NCBI GenBank assembly: GCA_028277965.1
Contig: JANQFF010000027.1
Location: forward strand, 1 to 32,803
Direction: 5' to 3'
DNA: 32,803 nucleotides
Source of the DNA: Pseudomonadales bacterium
GTDB lineage: Bacteria > Pseudomonadota > Gammaproteobacteria > Pseudomonadales > Azotimanducaceae
Shown piece after piece: positions 22,612 through 29,776 of this stretch. A model generated the notes under the pieces. The model did no database searches and was not told where the DNA came from. It worked only from the letters and a program-made list of their open reading frames with translations. Position numbers and translations under genes: made by a program. How positions within the stretch are numbered: position 1 is the first letter of the stretch; each line of letters starts with the position of its first letter.

Positions 22612-24753
22612 TCAGTTCAGTCCAAGTCGGTCCAGCAGCGGCTCAATCGACGGCGGCGCACCCCTGAAATCTTCGAACAGCTGCATGGCATCCCGACTAC
22701 CGCCTCGTGAGAGGAGCGTATTGCGGAAGTGATCGCCGTTTTCGCGCGTCAGCCCTCCGTTTTCTTCGAACCACTTCACGCTGTCCGCATCCAGGACCTC
22801 ACTCCAGATATAGGAGTAGTAGCCGGCTGAATAGCCACCCATGATGTGACTGAAGTAAGGGGTGCGGTAACGCGGTGGGACCGTTTCCAGCGCCATGCCT
22901 GCTTCACGGAGGATTCTGGCTTCATATGCCATAAGCTCCGAAGCGTCCGGTATCTGGTCAACCGATAGCTGATGCCAGGCCTGATCGATAATGGACGCAG
23001 CGAGATATTCGGTTTGCCCAAATCCCTGGTTGAACTGCTCGGACGCGCGAACCTTGTCGAGCAGATCCTGTGGGATGGGTTCACCGGTTTCATAGTGGAC
23101 CGCGTAGTTGGCGAGGACTTCCGGCCAGATGGCCCACATCTCGTGTACTTGTGAAGGGTATTCGACAAAATCGCGCGGGACACTGGTACCGGAGAAACGC
23201 GGGTAGGTTACGTTCGAGAACAGACCATGCAGCGCATGCCCGAACTCGTGGAACAGGGTGGTCACTTCACCCATGGTCAGGAGTGTTGCCTCACCTTCGG
23301 GTGGTTTGACGATGTTGAGATGATTTCCGACGACAGCTTTTGTATCTCTTAACCCGGACTGGGAAACGTAGGCGTTCATCCACGCCCCGCCCCGTTTCGA
23401 TGGGCGTGCGTACGGGTCGAAATAGAACAACCCCAACGGTTCGCCATCGAGGAACGCTTCATACACCGTGACGTCCTCGTGGTAGACAGGCAGATCCGGA
23501 CGCGCAACGAAGGTTGCACCGTAAAGACGTTCGGACATGTAGAACATCCCATCTTCCAGCGTGCGGGTGAGCTCGAAGTAGGGTTTCAGTTCCGTATCAT
23601 CGAGACTGTAGCGGCTCTTTCGGAGCTTTTCGGTGTAGTAGAGCCAGTCGTGAGCCGCGAGTTCGAAAGGCTCGCTTTCAGATGCGTCCACCAGTGCCTG
23701 AAGATCTTCCGCTTCCCGTCTGGCGTTGGCAGCGGCACGCGGACCCAATCGTCCGAGCATGTCGTTCACCGCGTCGGTTGTTTTCGCCGTGCTGTCTTCC
23801 AGGATGTATGCCGCGTGATTGTCGTACCCCAGCATGAGCGCGCGTTCAGCGCGCAAAACCAGGACCCGTCGGACAATCTCACGGGTATCGTAATCATTGC
23901 TGCGGGTTCCGCGGGCTGCTGAAACTGCCTGGATCTTTTCCCTCAACGCCCGGTTCTTCAGTACGGTCAGTGGCGGCTGCTGAGTTGTATTTTGCAGCGT
24001 GATGACAAACTTACCTTCGAGGCCCCGTTTGGTGGCTTCAGCGGCTGTGACCTCGATATAGCTATCGGACATACCAGCGAGTTCTTCCCGCGTATCAACA
24101 ACAACAGCAGAATCGTTGACCTCGCTGAGCACAGCCTGGCTGAACGCGGTGCCAAGGGAGGCGAGTTCCGCGTTGATTGCCTTCAGACGTGTTTTCTGGT
24201 CCTCCGATAACTGGGCACCGGCGCGGACGAAGTCGATGTGGTATCGCTCGAGAAGACGCAGCGATTCATCGTCGAGGTTCAGCTCATCGCGGCGTGCATA
24301 CAGGGACGCAACCCGGGCGTAGAGGTCTTTATTGAGGAGAATGCTGTCGTTGTGCGCGGCCAGTTTCGGAGATACCTCTGTGTTGATAGCGTCGAGGTCG
24401 TCATTGGTGTGTGCGCCGATCAGGGCGTAGAAAACCCTCAAGCTCCGTTCAAGAAGCTGCCCGGTCTGTTCCATGGCAACAATCGTGTTTGCGAAAGTCG
24501 GGGGTTCCCTGTTGGTTGCAATGGCGCTGACTTCGGCTGCCTGGTCCGTCATGCCGCGCTCTATCGCACCTGTGAAGTGCTCGTTTCTGATCCTGTCGAA
24601 AGCGGGGGCACCGTAAGGAAGGTTGCTGGTGGTCAGTAGCGGATTGACCTCGTCGGACTGGACGGCCGTAGGTTCTGTACCGTCCCTGGTCACACAGGCA
24701 GATGCCATCAGAGCGATCATGAGAAAGATAGACGTGCGAAATAACTGCTGCAT
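22612..24753 (-). CDS. dcp: M3-family zinc peptidase (Dcp-like peptidyl-dipeptidase), lipoprotein
   Basis: The 713-aa protein removes dipeptides or cleaves oligopeptides. The zinc motif HEFGH (His502, Glu503, His506) sits in TTLFHEFGHALHGLF, with the third-ligand Glu in the following DFVEYPSQVHEMW segment. YPRFSGTSVPRDFVE and the C-terminal YFSHIMGGYSAGYYSYIWSE are typical of the Dcp/oligopeptidase A clade. Unlike cytosolic OpdA and PrlC it starts with a signal peptide and lipobox MASAC (Cys20), so it should be a periplasmic lipoprotein. Length fits Dcp (about 680 aa) plus the leader. It lies 18 nt after the serine hydrolase gene and probably forms an operon for peptide breakdown. A mild AGGA site precedes the ATG. 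Confidence 0.9.
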   Translation of the reverse strand: MQQLFRTSIFLMIALMASACVTRDGTEPTAVQSDEVNPLLTTSNLPYGAPAFDRIRNEHFTGAIERGMTDQAAEVSAIATNREPPTFANTIVAMEQTGQLLERSLRVFYALIGAHTNDDLDAINTEVSPKLAAHNDSILLNKDLYARVASLYARRDELNLDDESLRLLERYHIDFVRAGAQLSEDQKTRLKAINAELASLGTAFSQAVLSEVNDSAVVVDTREELAGMSDSYIEVTAAEATKRGLEGKFVITLQNTTQQPPLTVLKNRALREKIQAVSAARGTRSNDYDTREIVRRVLVLRAERALMLGYDNHAAYILEDSTAKTTDAVNDMLGRLGPRAAANARREAEDLQALVDASESEPFELAAHDWLYYTEKLRKSRYSLDDTELKPYFELTRTLEDGMFYMSERLYGATFVARPDLPVYHEDVTVYEAFLDGEPLGLFYFDPYARPSKRGGAWMNAYVSQSGLRDTKAVVGNHLNIVKPPEGEATLLTMGEVTTLFHEFGHALHGLFSNVTYPRFSGTSVPRDFVEYPSQVHEMWAIWPEVLANYAVHYETGEPIPQDLLDKVRASEQFNQGFGQTEYLAASIIDQAWHQLSVDQIPDASELMAYEARILREAGMALETVPPRYRTPYFSHIMGGYSAGYYSYIWSEVLDADSVKWFEENGGLTRENGDHFRNTLLSRGGSRDAMQLFEDFRGAPPSIEPLLDRLGLN

Positions 24754-24771
24754 TTTGTATTCCTGAAAGTG

Positions 24772-26220
24772 TTAATCGAGACGCGAGTTGACCTGGCTGT
24801 GTCTCAGTATGCCGGTCACCTGGCCGGTATCGTTGCGTTGAAATACCCAGGGCTCAAGCTCTTCGCCGTCATCGTTTAGCCGTACGAACGTGTCTTCCTC
24901 GACGTGTCTGAGTTTGGCCACATCCTCAATGGCATCACTCGGCAGGCTGAGTGCCGCCAGTTTGTCACCCCATACCCGCACCGCTGTCTCGCCGCCCCAG
25001 ATCGAACCGCCATAGTTTCCGGCGTAAGGCGTGAGATCGAGTGCGTCAGTTTTTTCCTCAGCTGGCTTTTTTGCCGCTTTGAGTGCAGGGGCCAGGGTTC
25101 GCAGCATGTTCTGGGAAATTGTTGACGCGGGTCCGTCTCCCGCGTTGGTCAGGGCGATAGCCGCAATTTTGTGTTTCGGAACCAGGGAGAGGTTGGTGAT
25201 GTAGCCGGGACAACCTCCGCCGTGGCCAACGACCGTGGTGCCGTCCACGTTGCTGACGACAAACCCAAGACCCCAGCTTACTTTCCAGTCCTCGTCTACC
25301 CAGTGGACACGATGCATTTCTCTTAACGTGTTAGCTGAGAGAACGTCCCTGGCTCCGGAATTCAGCAAGCGGAATTGCCAGCTCGCGAATCGGGCGAGAT
25401 CCGCTACCGTGCTGGTGAATCCTGCAGCGGGTGTCACAGCCCGGGTGTCGAAGGGCGGGACGGTTTCACGTTCGAGGTCCCGCGTTTTACCCGTATAGCC
25501 AATAGCCATCTGTTTGCCGCGCAATTCAGTTGGGAAATAGGGCCGTGTGTCCGCGAGTCCGAGTGGCGTGAGAATACTATCCTGCACGTAGTCGTTGTAC
25601 GGCTTGTCAGAGAGCAGAGAGACAATCTCTCCGGCCAGTGTCAGGCCCAGGTTGGAATACTGAAAACGTGTATCTGCCGGGTATAGCGTTTGTTGCTTTG
25701 TGATCCGCTCGATCATCGCGTCGCGTTCCGGGAACGGAAAGTCAGTGTTGACCCAGTAAGGGAAGTCCACCTCGCGCGGGAGTCCTGACGAGTGAGTGAG
25801 CAAACCTTCGATACGGGCAGGGCCTGACGCTGCGTGAGCCTCATTGATATCAAACCAGTTGAGGTGCTGGCTCACCGGATCGCGCAAGGTGAGCTTGCCC
25901 GAATCGCGCATCTGCATCACCCCGATGGCGGTAAAGAGTTTAGAGATGCTGCAGATGCTGTAGATTGTGTTCTGATCAGCAGGCACGCGGCGGCGCAGGT
26001 TGGCGTAGCCGTAGCCCTTTGTGAAGATGAGTTCCTGGTCGACGACCAACCCAACCGAGATGCCTGGTACTTCCTTGTAATCTCGGATCGCATCCACCCA
26101 GGCGTCGATGATGCCCAGCGCACCCTGTATCTCGGGGTGTTGGATATCCAGTGAGCTGTCTGCCCTGATTCCGAATGCAGGAAGGAGCAGGAGGACAAGC
26201 AGATGTTTGAGCAGCTTCAT
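24772..26220 (-). CDS. Exported serine hydrolase, beta-lactamase class C / PBP-like family
   Basis: The 482-aa protein has a signal peptide ending near residue 20 (FGIRA-DSS). The nucleophile motif SxxK is SISK (Ser91, Lys94) in YSICSISKLFTAIG, the Tyr motif is YSN in RFQYSNLGLTLAGEI, and the third motif is HGGGCPG. Such proteins are esterases, D-amino-acid peptidases or class C beta-lactamase relatives; the long C-terminal beta-domain after residue 370 (DLTPYAGNYGG) is common in esterase/peptidase members, which makes antibiotic resistance unlikely. It is upstream of and presumably cotranscribed with the M3 peptidase, suggesting a joint role in peptide or ester turnover. It is divergent from the MFS transporter. 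Confidence 0.88.
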   Translation of the reverse strand: MKLLKHLLVLLLLPAFGIRADSSLDIQHPEIQGALGIIDAWVDAIRDYKEVPGISVGLVVDQELIFTKGYGYANLRRRVPADQNTIYSICSISKLFTAIGVMQMRDSGKLTLRDPVSQHLNWFDINEAHAASGPARIEGLLTHSSGLPREVDFPYWVNTDFPFPERDAMIERITKQQTLYPADTRFQYSNLGLTLAGEIVSLLSDKPYNDYVQDSILTPLGLADTRPYFPTELRGKQMAIGYTGKTRDLERETVPPFDTRAVTPAAGFTSTVADLARFASWQFRLLNSGARDVLSANTLREMHRVHWVDEDWKVSWGLGFVVSNVDGTTVVGHGGGCPGYITNLSLVPKHKIAAIALTNAGDGPASTISQNMLRTLAPALKAAKKPAEEKTDALDLTPYAGNYGGSIWGGETAVRVWGDKLAALSLPSDAIEDVAKLRHVEEDTFVRLNDDGEELEPWVFQRNDTGQVTGILRHSQVNSRLD

Positions 26221-26316
26221 CGTGACGCCTTGGAAGTGTTCGGGTGAGCCTACTCTATTGGTTTTTCACGCTGCTCTAAACCGTCTATTCTCAAACCTGA
26301 CGGGTTGGGGAGATAC

Positions 26317-27786
26317 ATGGCGGAATCAGGTTTACCTTTGAACGCAGACCAGCGCCTGCTGCCGTTTACGTCGAAACTGGGGTTCGGCGTCGGACAGCTG
26401 GCGGAAGGCATCACGCTCGCCGTGTTCAACACGTTTGTGCTCTTTTATTTCAACCAGATTCTGGGTGTGTCGGGCACACTGACGGGGATTGCCCTGGGGA
26501 TAGCACTCTTTTTTGACGCGATCACGGATCCGCTCGCGGGTTCCATATCTGATCGCCTGCAAACGCGATGGGGACGCCGCATACCGATGATGGCCGGTGC
26601 TGCTATCCCGATGGGCTTATCCCTGGCCGCACTCTTCAATCCACCCGGGGGTATGCCGGAACTCTTCTACTTTGGTTGGCTTGTCGTTTTTGCTGTGCTT
26701 ACCCGTCTGTGCCTGACGCTGTATCACATCCCGCACCTTGCGCTCGGTGCTGAGATGGCTCAGCAACCGCTGGATCGAACCAAGGTGTACGGTTACAGCC
26801 AGCTTTTCGGCACGCTCGGCCAGTGGGGGTTTGGATTTCTGATGCTGACGTTTGTATTTCCTACAACAGTTGAGTTCAGCCATGGGATGTTGAATGCGGA
26901 TGGGTACCCGGTTCTCTCGATTGTTGCCGCACTTGGTATCGCGGTCTCCATCGGTTTGTGCGTCTGGGGCACCAAAAAGGAGATTCCGTACCTGCCTGTG
27001 GCGCACTTCAAAGCAGCAGAGCGTTTCCACCCGCGACGCCTCTACCGCGAACTGCGAACGGCGTTTTCAAATCATTCCTACCGCATGCTGGTCAGCGGGC
27101 TCTTCTGCGCGATCATCCTGCTCGGTGTGGAAGCTGCGTTCATGGTCTACATGTACATCCACTTCTGGGGGATGGAAACGGAGCAGATGCGGTGGATTGG
27201 CCCGGCGTCGCTGGCAGCACTGCCCATATCGGTCATGTTAGCGCCGGTGCTTACCCGATTTCTCGACAAGCGCTGGGCGTTGATTGGTTTGTCACTCACG
27301 ATCATCACGTGCAACAACATCATGATTGTCCTGCGGCTGTTCACCGACTGGACCCCGGCGAATGGCACGTTTGAGCTTCTGGCTATGTTGCTGTCGTTTG
27401 TATTTCTGGCAGGGGTCTGCAGTCCGGCAGTGCTGATTACGGTGAACTCTATGTTTGCCGATGTAGCCGACGAACAGGAACTGCTCACCGGCGAACGCCA
27501 GGAAGGCATCATTTTCTCGGCGCGGTCGTTTGCCTTTAAAGCAGGCGCATCACTTGCCAGCGTGCTTGCGGGGTTAGGACTTGATCTGATCGAATTTCCC
27601 CGGGGAGCTGCCCCTGGGGAAGTCTCAGCGGATGTTGTTTTTCGTCTTGGACTGGTAGCCGGGCCAATCACCTCCGTAATCGGCATCCTGATACTACTCT
27701 TCTACTTGTCCTACCGGCTGGACAGGAAGCGCGTGGCTGATATCCATGTGCAACTAACCGAGAGGAGACAACTAAATCGCGGCTAA
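26317..27786 (+). CDS. MFS transporter, GPH (glycoside-pentoside-hexuronide:cation symporter) family
   Basis: The 489-aa protein has about 12 membrane helices. The opening LPFTSKLGFGVGQLAEGITLAVFNTFVLFYFNQILGVSG, the D-A-x-x-DPL-x-G-x-x-S-D motif (FFDAITDPLAGSISD) and RWGRRIP are characteristic of MelB/GPH carriers, which take up sugars or glucuronides with Na+ or H+. The inter-domain loop is basic. The ATG at 26317 has GGGGAG upstream; a TTG 12 nt earlier is rejected. The last residues Asn-Arg-Gly and the TAA stop are read from the left arm of a REP pair, so the native C-terminus may have been altered by that insertion. Substrate unknown. Confidence 0.88.
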   Translation: MAESGLPLNADQRLLPFTSKLGFGVGQLAEGITLAVFNTFVLFYFNQILGVSGTLTGIALGIALFFDAITDPLAGSISDRLQTRWGRRIPMMAGAAIPMGLSLAALFNPPGGMPELFYFGWLVVFAVLTRLCLTLYHIPHLALGAEMAQQPLDRTKVYGYSQLFGTLGQWGFGFLMLTFVFPTTVEFSHGMLNADGYPVLSIVAALGIAVSIGLCVWGTKKEIPYLPVAHFKAAERFHPRRLYRELRTAFSNHSYRMLVSGLFCAIILLGVEAAFMVYMYIHFWGMETEQMRWIGPASLAALPISVMLAPVLTRFLDKRWALIGLSLTIITCNNIMIVLRLFTDWTPANGTFELLAMLLSFVFLAGVCSPAVLITVNSMFADVADEQELLTGERQEGIIFSARSFAFKAGASLASVLAGLGLDLIEFPRGAAPGEVSADVVFRLGLVAGPITSVIGILILLFYLSYRLDRKRVADIHVQLTERRQLNRG

Positions 27787-27837
27787 ATGCCGCTCGATAG
27801 AAAGATCTTTTTGTAGGAGCGGCTTTAGCCGCGATTC
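27775..27837. repeat. REPIN overlapping the MFS stop codon
   Basis: The left arm AAATCGCGGCTAAATGCCGC has an inserted T and a decayed head (TCGATAG). The right arm is the regular TGTAGGAGCGGCTTTAGCCG. The spacer is AAAGATCTTTT, similar to the pair at 10047. The TAA inside the left arm terminates the MFS gene. Confidence 0.85.
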
Positions 27838-27845
27838 TCCATCCA

Positions 27846-28294
27846 CTAAGCGCGCCAGATGCGTTTGTTGGTCGAGCCGAACATTTCTGACAACTCCACA
27901 CTGTCGGGCTGATCTTCACGGGTGTGAAGTTCGGATCCTCGGGTCCGGTGGACCCGAATTGCGTGAGGTCGTAGTCGATGGCTTCCCAGGCGTGGTTTTT
28001 CGTGTCCTGGTCGGTAATGAGTTCTGCGGTACCGCGGACCATGACGTGCACGAAATCAGGTGGTGCCACCTGGTACTGGATATCGACCTGGGGATTGGCT
28101 TTGAGATGCCTGGCTTTCGGTGAGTCTGGACCGGTTGCAAACCAAAGGACATCTCCATCCCAGGTCGGGTGGACTACCCGTACACGAGGCTGGTCACCAT
28201 CGACTGTTGCGATTGCACACCAGATGGCTTTTTTACATGCCGCATCGACGTCTGCGAAAAACTGAGCTTTGTCTTCATCAGAAACCATGGTCAT
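27846..28294 (-). pseudogene. PPOX-family (pyridoxamine 5'-phosphate oxidase-like) flavoprotein, C-terminal 1-nt frameshift
   Basis: The N-terminal 130 residues form an intact split-barrel domain: WCAIATVDGDQPRVRVVHP, LWFATGPDSPKARHLKANPQ and FVHVMVRGTAELI. After VKISP the frame reads a Cys-rich sequence that continues through a REP pair and into the antisense end of the MFS gene. Adding one base near 27905 restores SPDSVELSEMFGSTNKRIWRA followed by TAG at 27846-27848, a natural-looking end for this family. So a single-base loss has most likely occurred, in nature or in the assembly. The ATG at 28292-28294 has AAGGAG 5 nt upstream. Such proteins bind FMN, F420 or heme; role unknown. Confidence 0.75.
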
Positions 28295-28303
28295 AGGATC
28301 TCC

Positions 28304-28999
28304 TTAGTTGTTGATTAACTCCCACGTGACGTGAAGCTGCACGCTGATATTCTGCTGGCCGCCGGAAACTGGAACTGAATCCATCCGGACACCCGCGAAT
28401 GCCATTTCCCGCGGTTGTGGAGGAGTACCCCCGTGAGTAACGATTTTGAGCACCGGTCCAAGTCCGGCTCCCGCAAGAGAAACGAGCTGTTCTGCCTGTG
28501 CGCGTGCGTCGCCCCAGGCGGCGTCACGAGCGTGCTGTAATACCTCGTCAGGGTTCCCAACTTCGAAACGAATCCCATCGACGCGATTGGCGCCTGCAGT
28601 TGTTGCGACATCAATCGCTTCTCCCGCTTGTGAAAGATCTTCCAGGCGGACGCTCACGATGTTGCTCGCCTGGAAACCGACCAGATGTTGTGAAGTGCGA
28701 CCCTCTCTGTCGCGCTGATGGTCGTAACGGGGGTGCAATTGCAGAGACTCGGTTCTGATGTGCCGGTCTTCGACACCGAGTTTTTTGAGTGCTGCGATCA
28801 CAGCATTGGTTGCCTCGCTGTTGATCCTCAAAGTATCCCGGGATGTCTCGGATAACGTGTCAACACCCATGCGCACGATCGCCACGTCGGGTTCAACAGC
28901 AATCACCCCCGTGCCTTGCACACTGATCGAACGGGGTTCAGCAGCTGCATCACAAGCAGCCGCGCCGATGACGAAGATCAGGCTGAACAGTACGCGCAA
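28304..28999 (-). CDS. SIMPL-domain (DUF541) exported protein
   Basis: The 231-aa protein has an N-terminal signal (hydrophobic residues 3-15, then AAACDAAAEP; Cys could be a weak lipobox or the cleavage may follow AAA/EP). The mature part matches SIMPL: ISVQGTGVIAVEPDVAIVRMGVDT, VIAALKKLGVEDRHIRTESLQLHPRY, and a C-terminal GPVLKIVTHGG. Members are periplasmic or outer-membrane-associated, linked to oxidative-stress tolerance, with unclear biochemistry. The start codon is TTG with GAGG 8 nt upstream; no ATG or GTG lies nearby in frame. It is upstream of the PPOX gene by 9 nt on the same strand, so they are probably cotranscribed, and divergent from the ferredoxin. Confidence 0.85.
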   Translation of the reverse strand: MRVLFSLIFVIGAAACDAAAEPRSISVQGTGVIAVEPDVAIVRMGVDTLSETSRDTLRINSEATNAVIAALKKLGVEDRHIRTESLQLHPRYDHQRDREGRTSQHLVGFQASNIVSVRLEDLSQAGEAIDVATTAGANRVDGIRFEVGNPDEVLQHARDAAWGDARAQAEQLVSLAGAGLGPVLKIVTHGGTPPQPREMAFAGVRMDSVPVSGGQQNISVQLHVTWELINN

Positions 29000-29074
29000 G
29001 TTGAGAACCTCGGAAGGAAAACTGGTTGGCCAGTTTGCTGGAGAACGTCCCGCGCTTTCAATACCCTACGATCG

Positions 29075-29392
29075 ATGACTTATGTTGTGACCGAAGCGTG
29101 TATCGGTGTAAAAGGCGAAGGGTGTATGGAGGTATGTCCGGAGTTCTGCATCTTTTCAGAACCCGTGGACGACATGTCCTACATCGATCCCGCACGGTGT
29201 ACCGATTGTGGCGCATGTATGGCCGCTTGTGTGGTTGGCGCCATATTCCACGAGCGGGATGTTCCGCGGGCATCGCGGGAGTTCATACACATCAACGAAG
29301 CCTGGTTTGGGCACAAAACCGGGGTGCGAATGCGGGTGCGTGAAATAGCGGCTGAGCTTGGACAGTGGCTGCCACCGGTATCCGGTCAGTAG
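29075..29392 (+). CDS. 7Fe-type (3Fe-4S/4Fe-4S) ferredoxin
   Basis: The 105-aa protein opens TYVVTEACIGVKGEGCMEVCPEFC, similar to FdxA/Azotobacter FdI. Cysteines at 9, 17, 21, 25, 42, 45, 48 and 52 are arranged so that Cys9, 17 and 52 fit a 3Fe-4S cluster, and Cys21, 42, 45, 48 a 4Fe-4S cluster. The second Cys of the first CxxC is Val12, which fixes the first cluster as 3Fe, and the usual Pro after Cys52 is Val. The C-terminal tail REFIHINEAWFGHKTG is long and conserved-looking. The ATG has no strong ribosome site; it was chosen because residues before it are unlike the family. The 51-aa gene follows at 11 nt, so they are likely an operon. Its partner enzyme is not evident. Confidence 0.88.
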   Translation: MTYVVTEACIGVKGEGCMEVCPEFCIFSEPVDDMSYIDPARCTDCGACMAACVVGAIFHERDVPRASREFIHINEAWFGHKTGVRMRVREIAAELGQWLPPVSGQ

Positions 29393-29403
29393 GAGAAAAG
29401 CAT

Positions 29404-29559
29404 ATGGAAGAAGACGTATTGGCGCGTATTGAGGCTCTGGAAAGCCACGTGGCGCGTCTCGAAGGCATCATTCACGTTCTGCTGGAAGAAATCGAAACCG
29501 GGACGATTGAGCAGTCGGCGGGTCAGATACGCGCGGCGCTGCCTAAACTCGAGGAGTAG
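29404..29559 (+). CDS. Small acidic coiled-coil protein (51 aa)
   Basis: The whole protein is a probable amphipathic helix: VLARIEALESHVARLEG has Leu/Ile at heptad positions, followed by IIHVLLEEIETG and an acidic C-terminus. AGGAG lies 8 nt before the ATG. It is cotranscribed with the ferredoxin. No known family is recognised; it may be an assembly or docking partner of the ferredoxin or of an oxidoreductase (inference). Confidence 0.65.
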   Translation: MEEDVLARIEALESHVARLEGIIHVLLEEIETGTIEQSAGQIRAALPKLEE

Positions 29560-29562
29560 GCG

Positions 29563-29636
29563 AAATCGCGGCTAAAGCCGCTCCTACAGAAAGACCTTCC
29601 GACCTCTGTAGGAGCGGCTTTAGCCGCGATTCTTCG
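29563..29636. repeat. REPIN after the ferredoxin operon
   Basis: Left arm AAATCGCGGCTAAAGCCGCT runs to CCTACAG and right arm TGTAGGAGCGGCTTTAGCCG runs to CGATTC. The spacer AAAGACCTTCCGACCTC is a relative of the AGAAAGATCTT spacers. It follows the stop codon of the coiled-coil gene by 3 nt and may end its transcript. Confidence 0.9.
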
Positions 29637-29639
29637 ACT

Positions 29640-29776
29640 TAGATTAGCTTCGCGGCATCCCTGCCGGATTGACTACCGGTTGAACTGACCACGGGGTCCG
29701 CATCAACGCGAACCGCCGGTAGGCGCTTCGCTGCGGACCCGCGTGACGTATACGTCACGCCTTTAGCCGCGATTTC
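29640..29776. repeat. Mosaic of nested inverted repeats, with a 20-bp palindrome and a truncated REP
   Basis: This gene-free stretch between convergent genes holds TTCGCGGCATCCCTGCCGG (29649, shared with 19598), inverted CTACCGG/CCGGTAG (29673 and 29716), inverted GGGTCCGC/GCGGACCC (29694 and 29733), and a perfect palindrome GCGTGACGTA/TACGTCACGC at 29741-29760. It ends in a bare REP tail CTTTAGCCGCGATT (29761-29774) that lacks the TGTAGGAGCGG head. It looks like a decayed insertion that removed part of a REP. Confidence 0.65.

Noticed and set aside
24772-26220. Antibiotic-resistance class C beta-lactamase
   Set aside because: SxxK and YSN motifs are shared by esterases and peptidases; the long C-terminal domain and the M3 peptidase partner point away from an AmpC enzyme.
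28916-29074. 53-residue N-terminal extension of the ferredoxin
   Set aside because: It overlaps the SIMPL gene in antisense and the ferredoxin family starts at TYVVTEAC.
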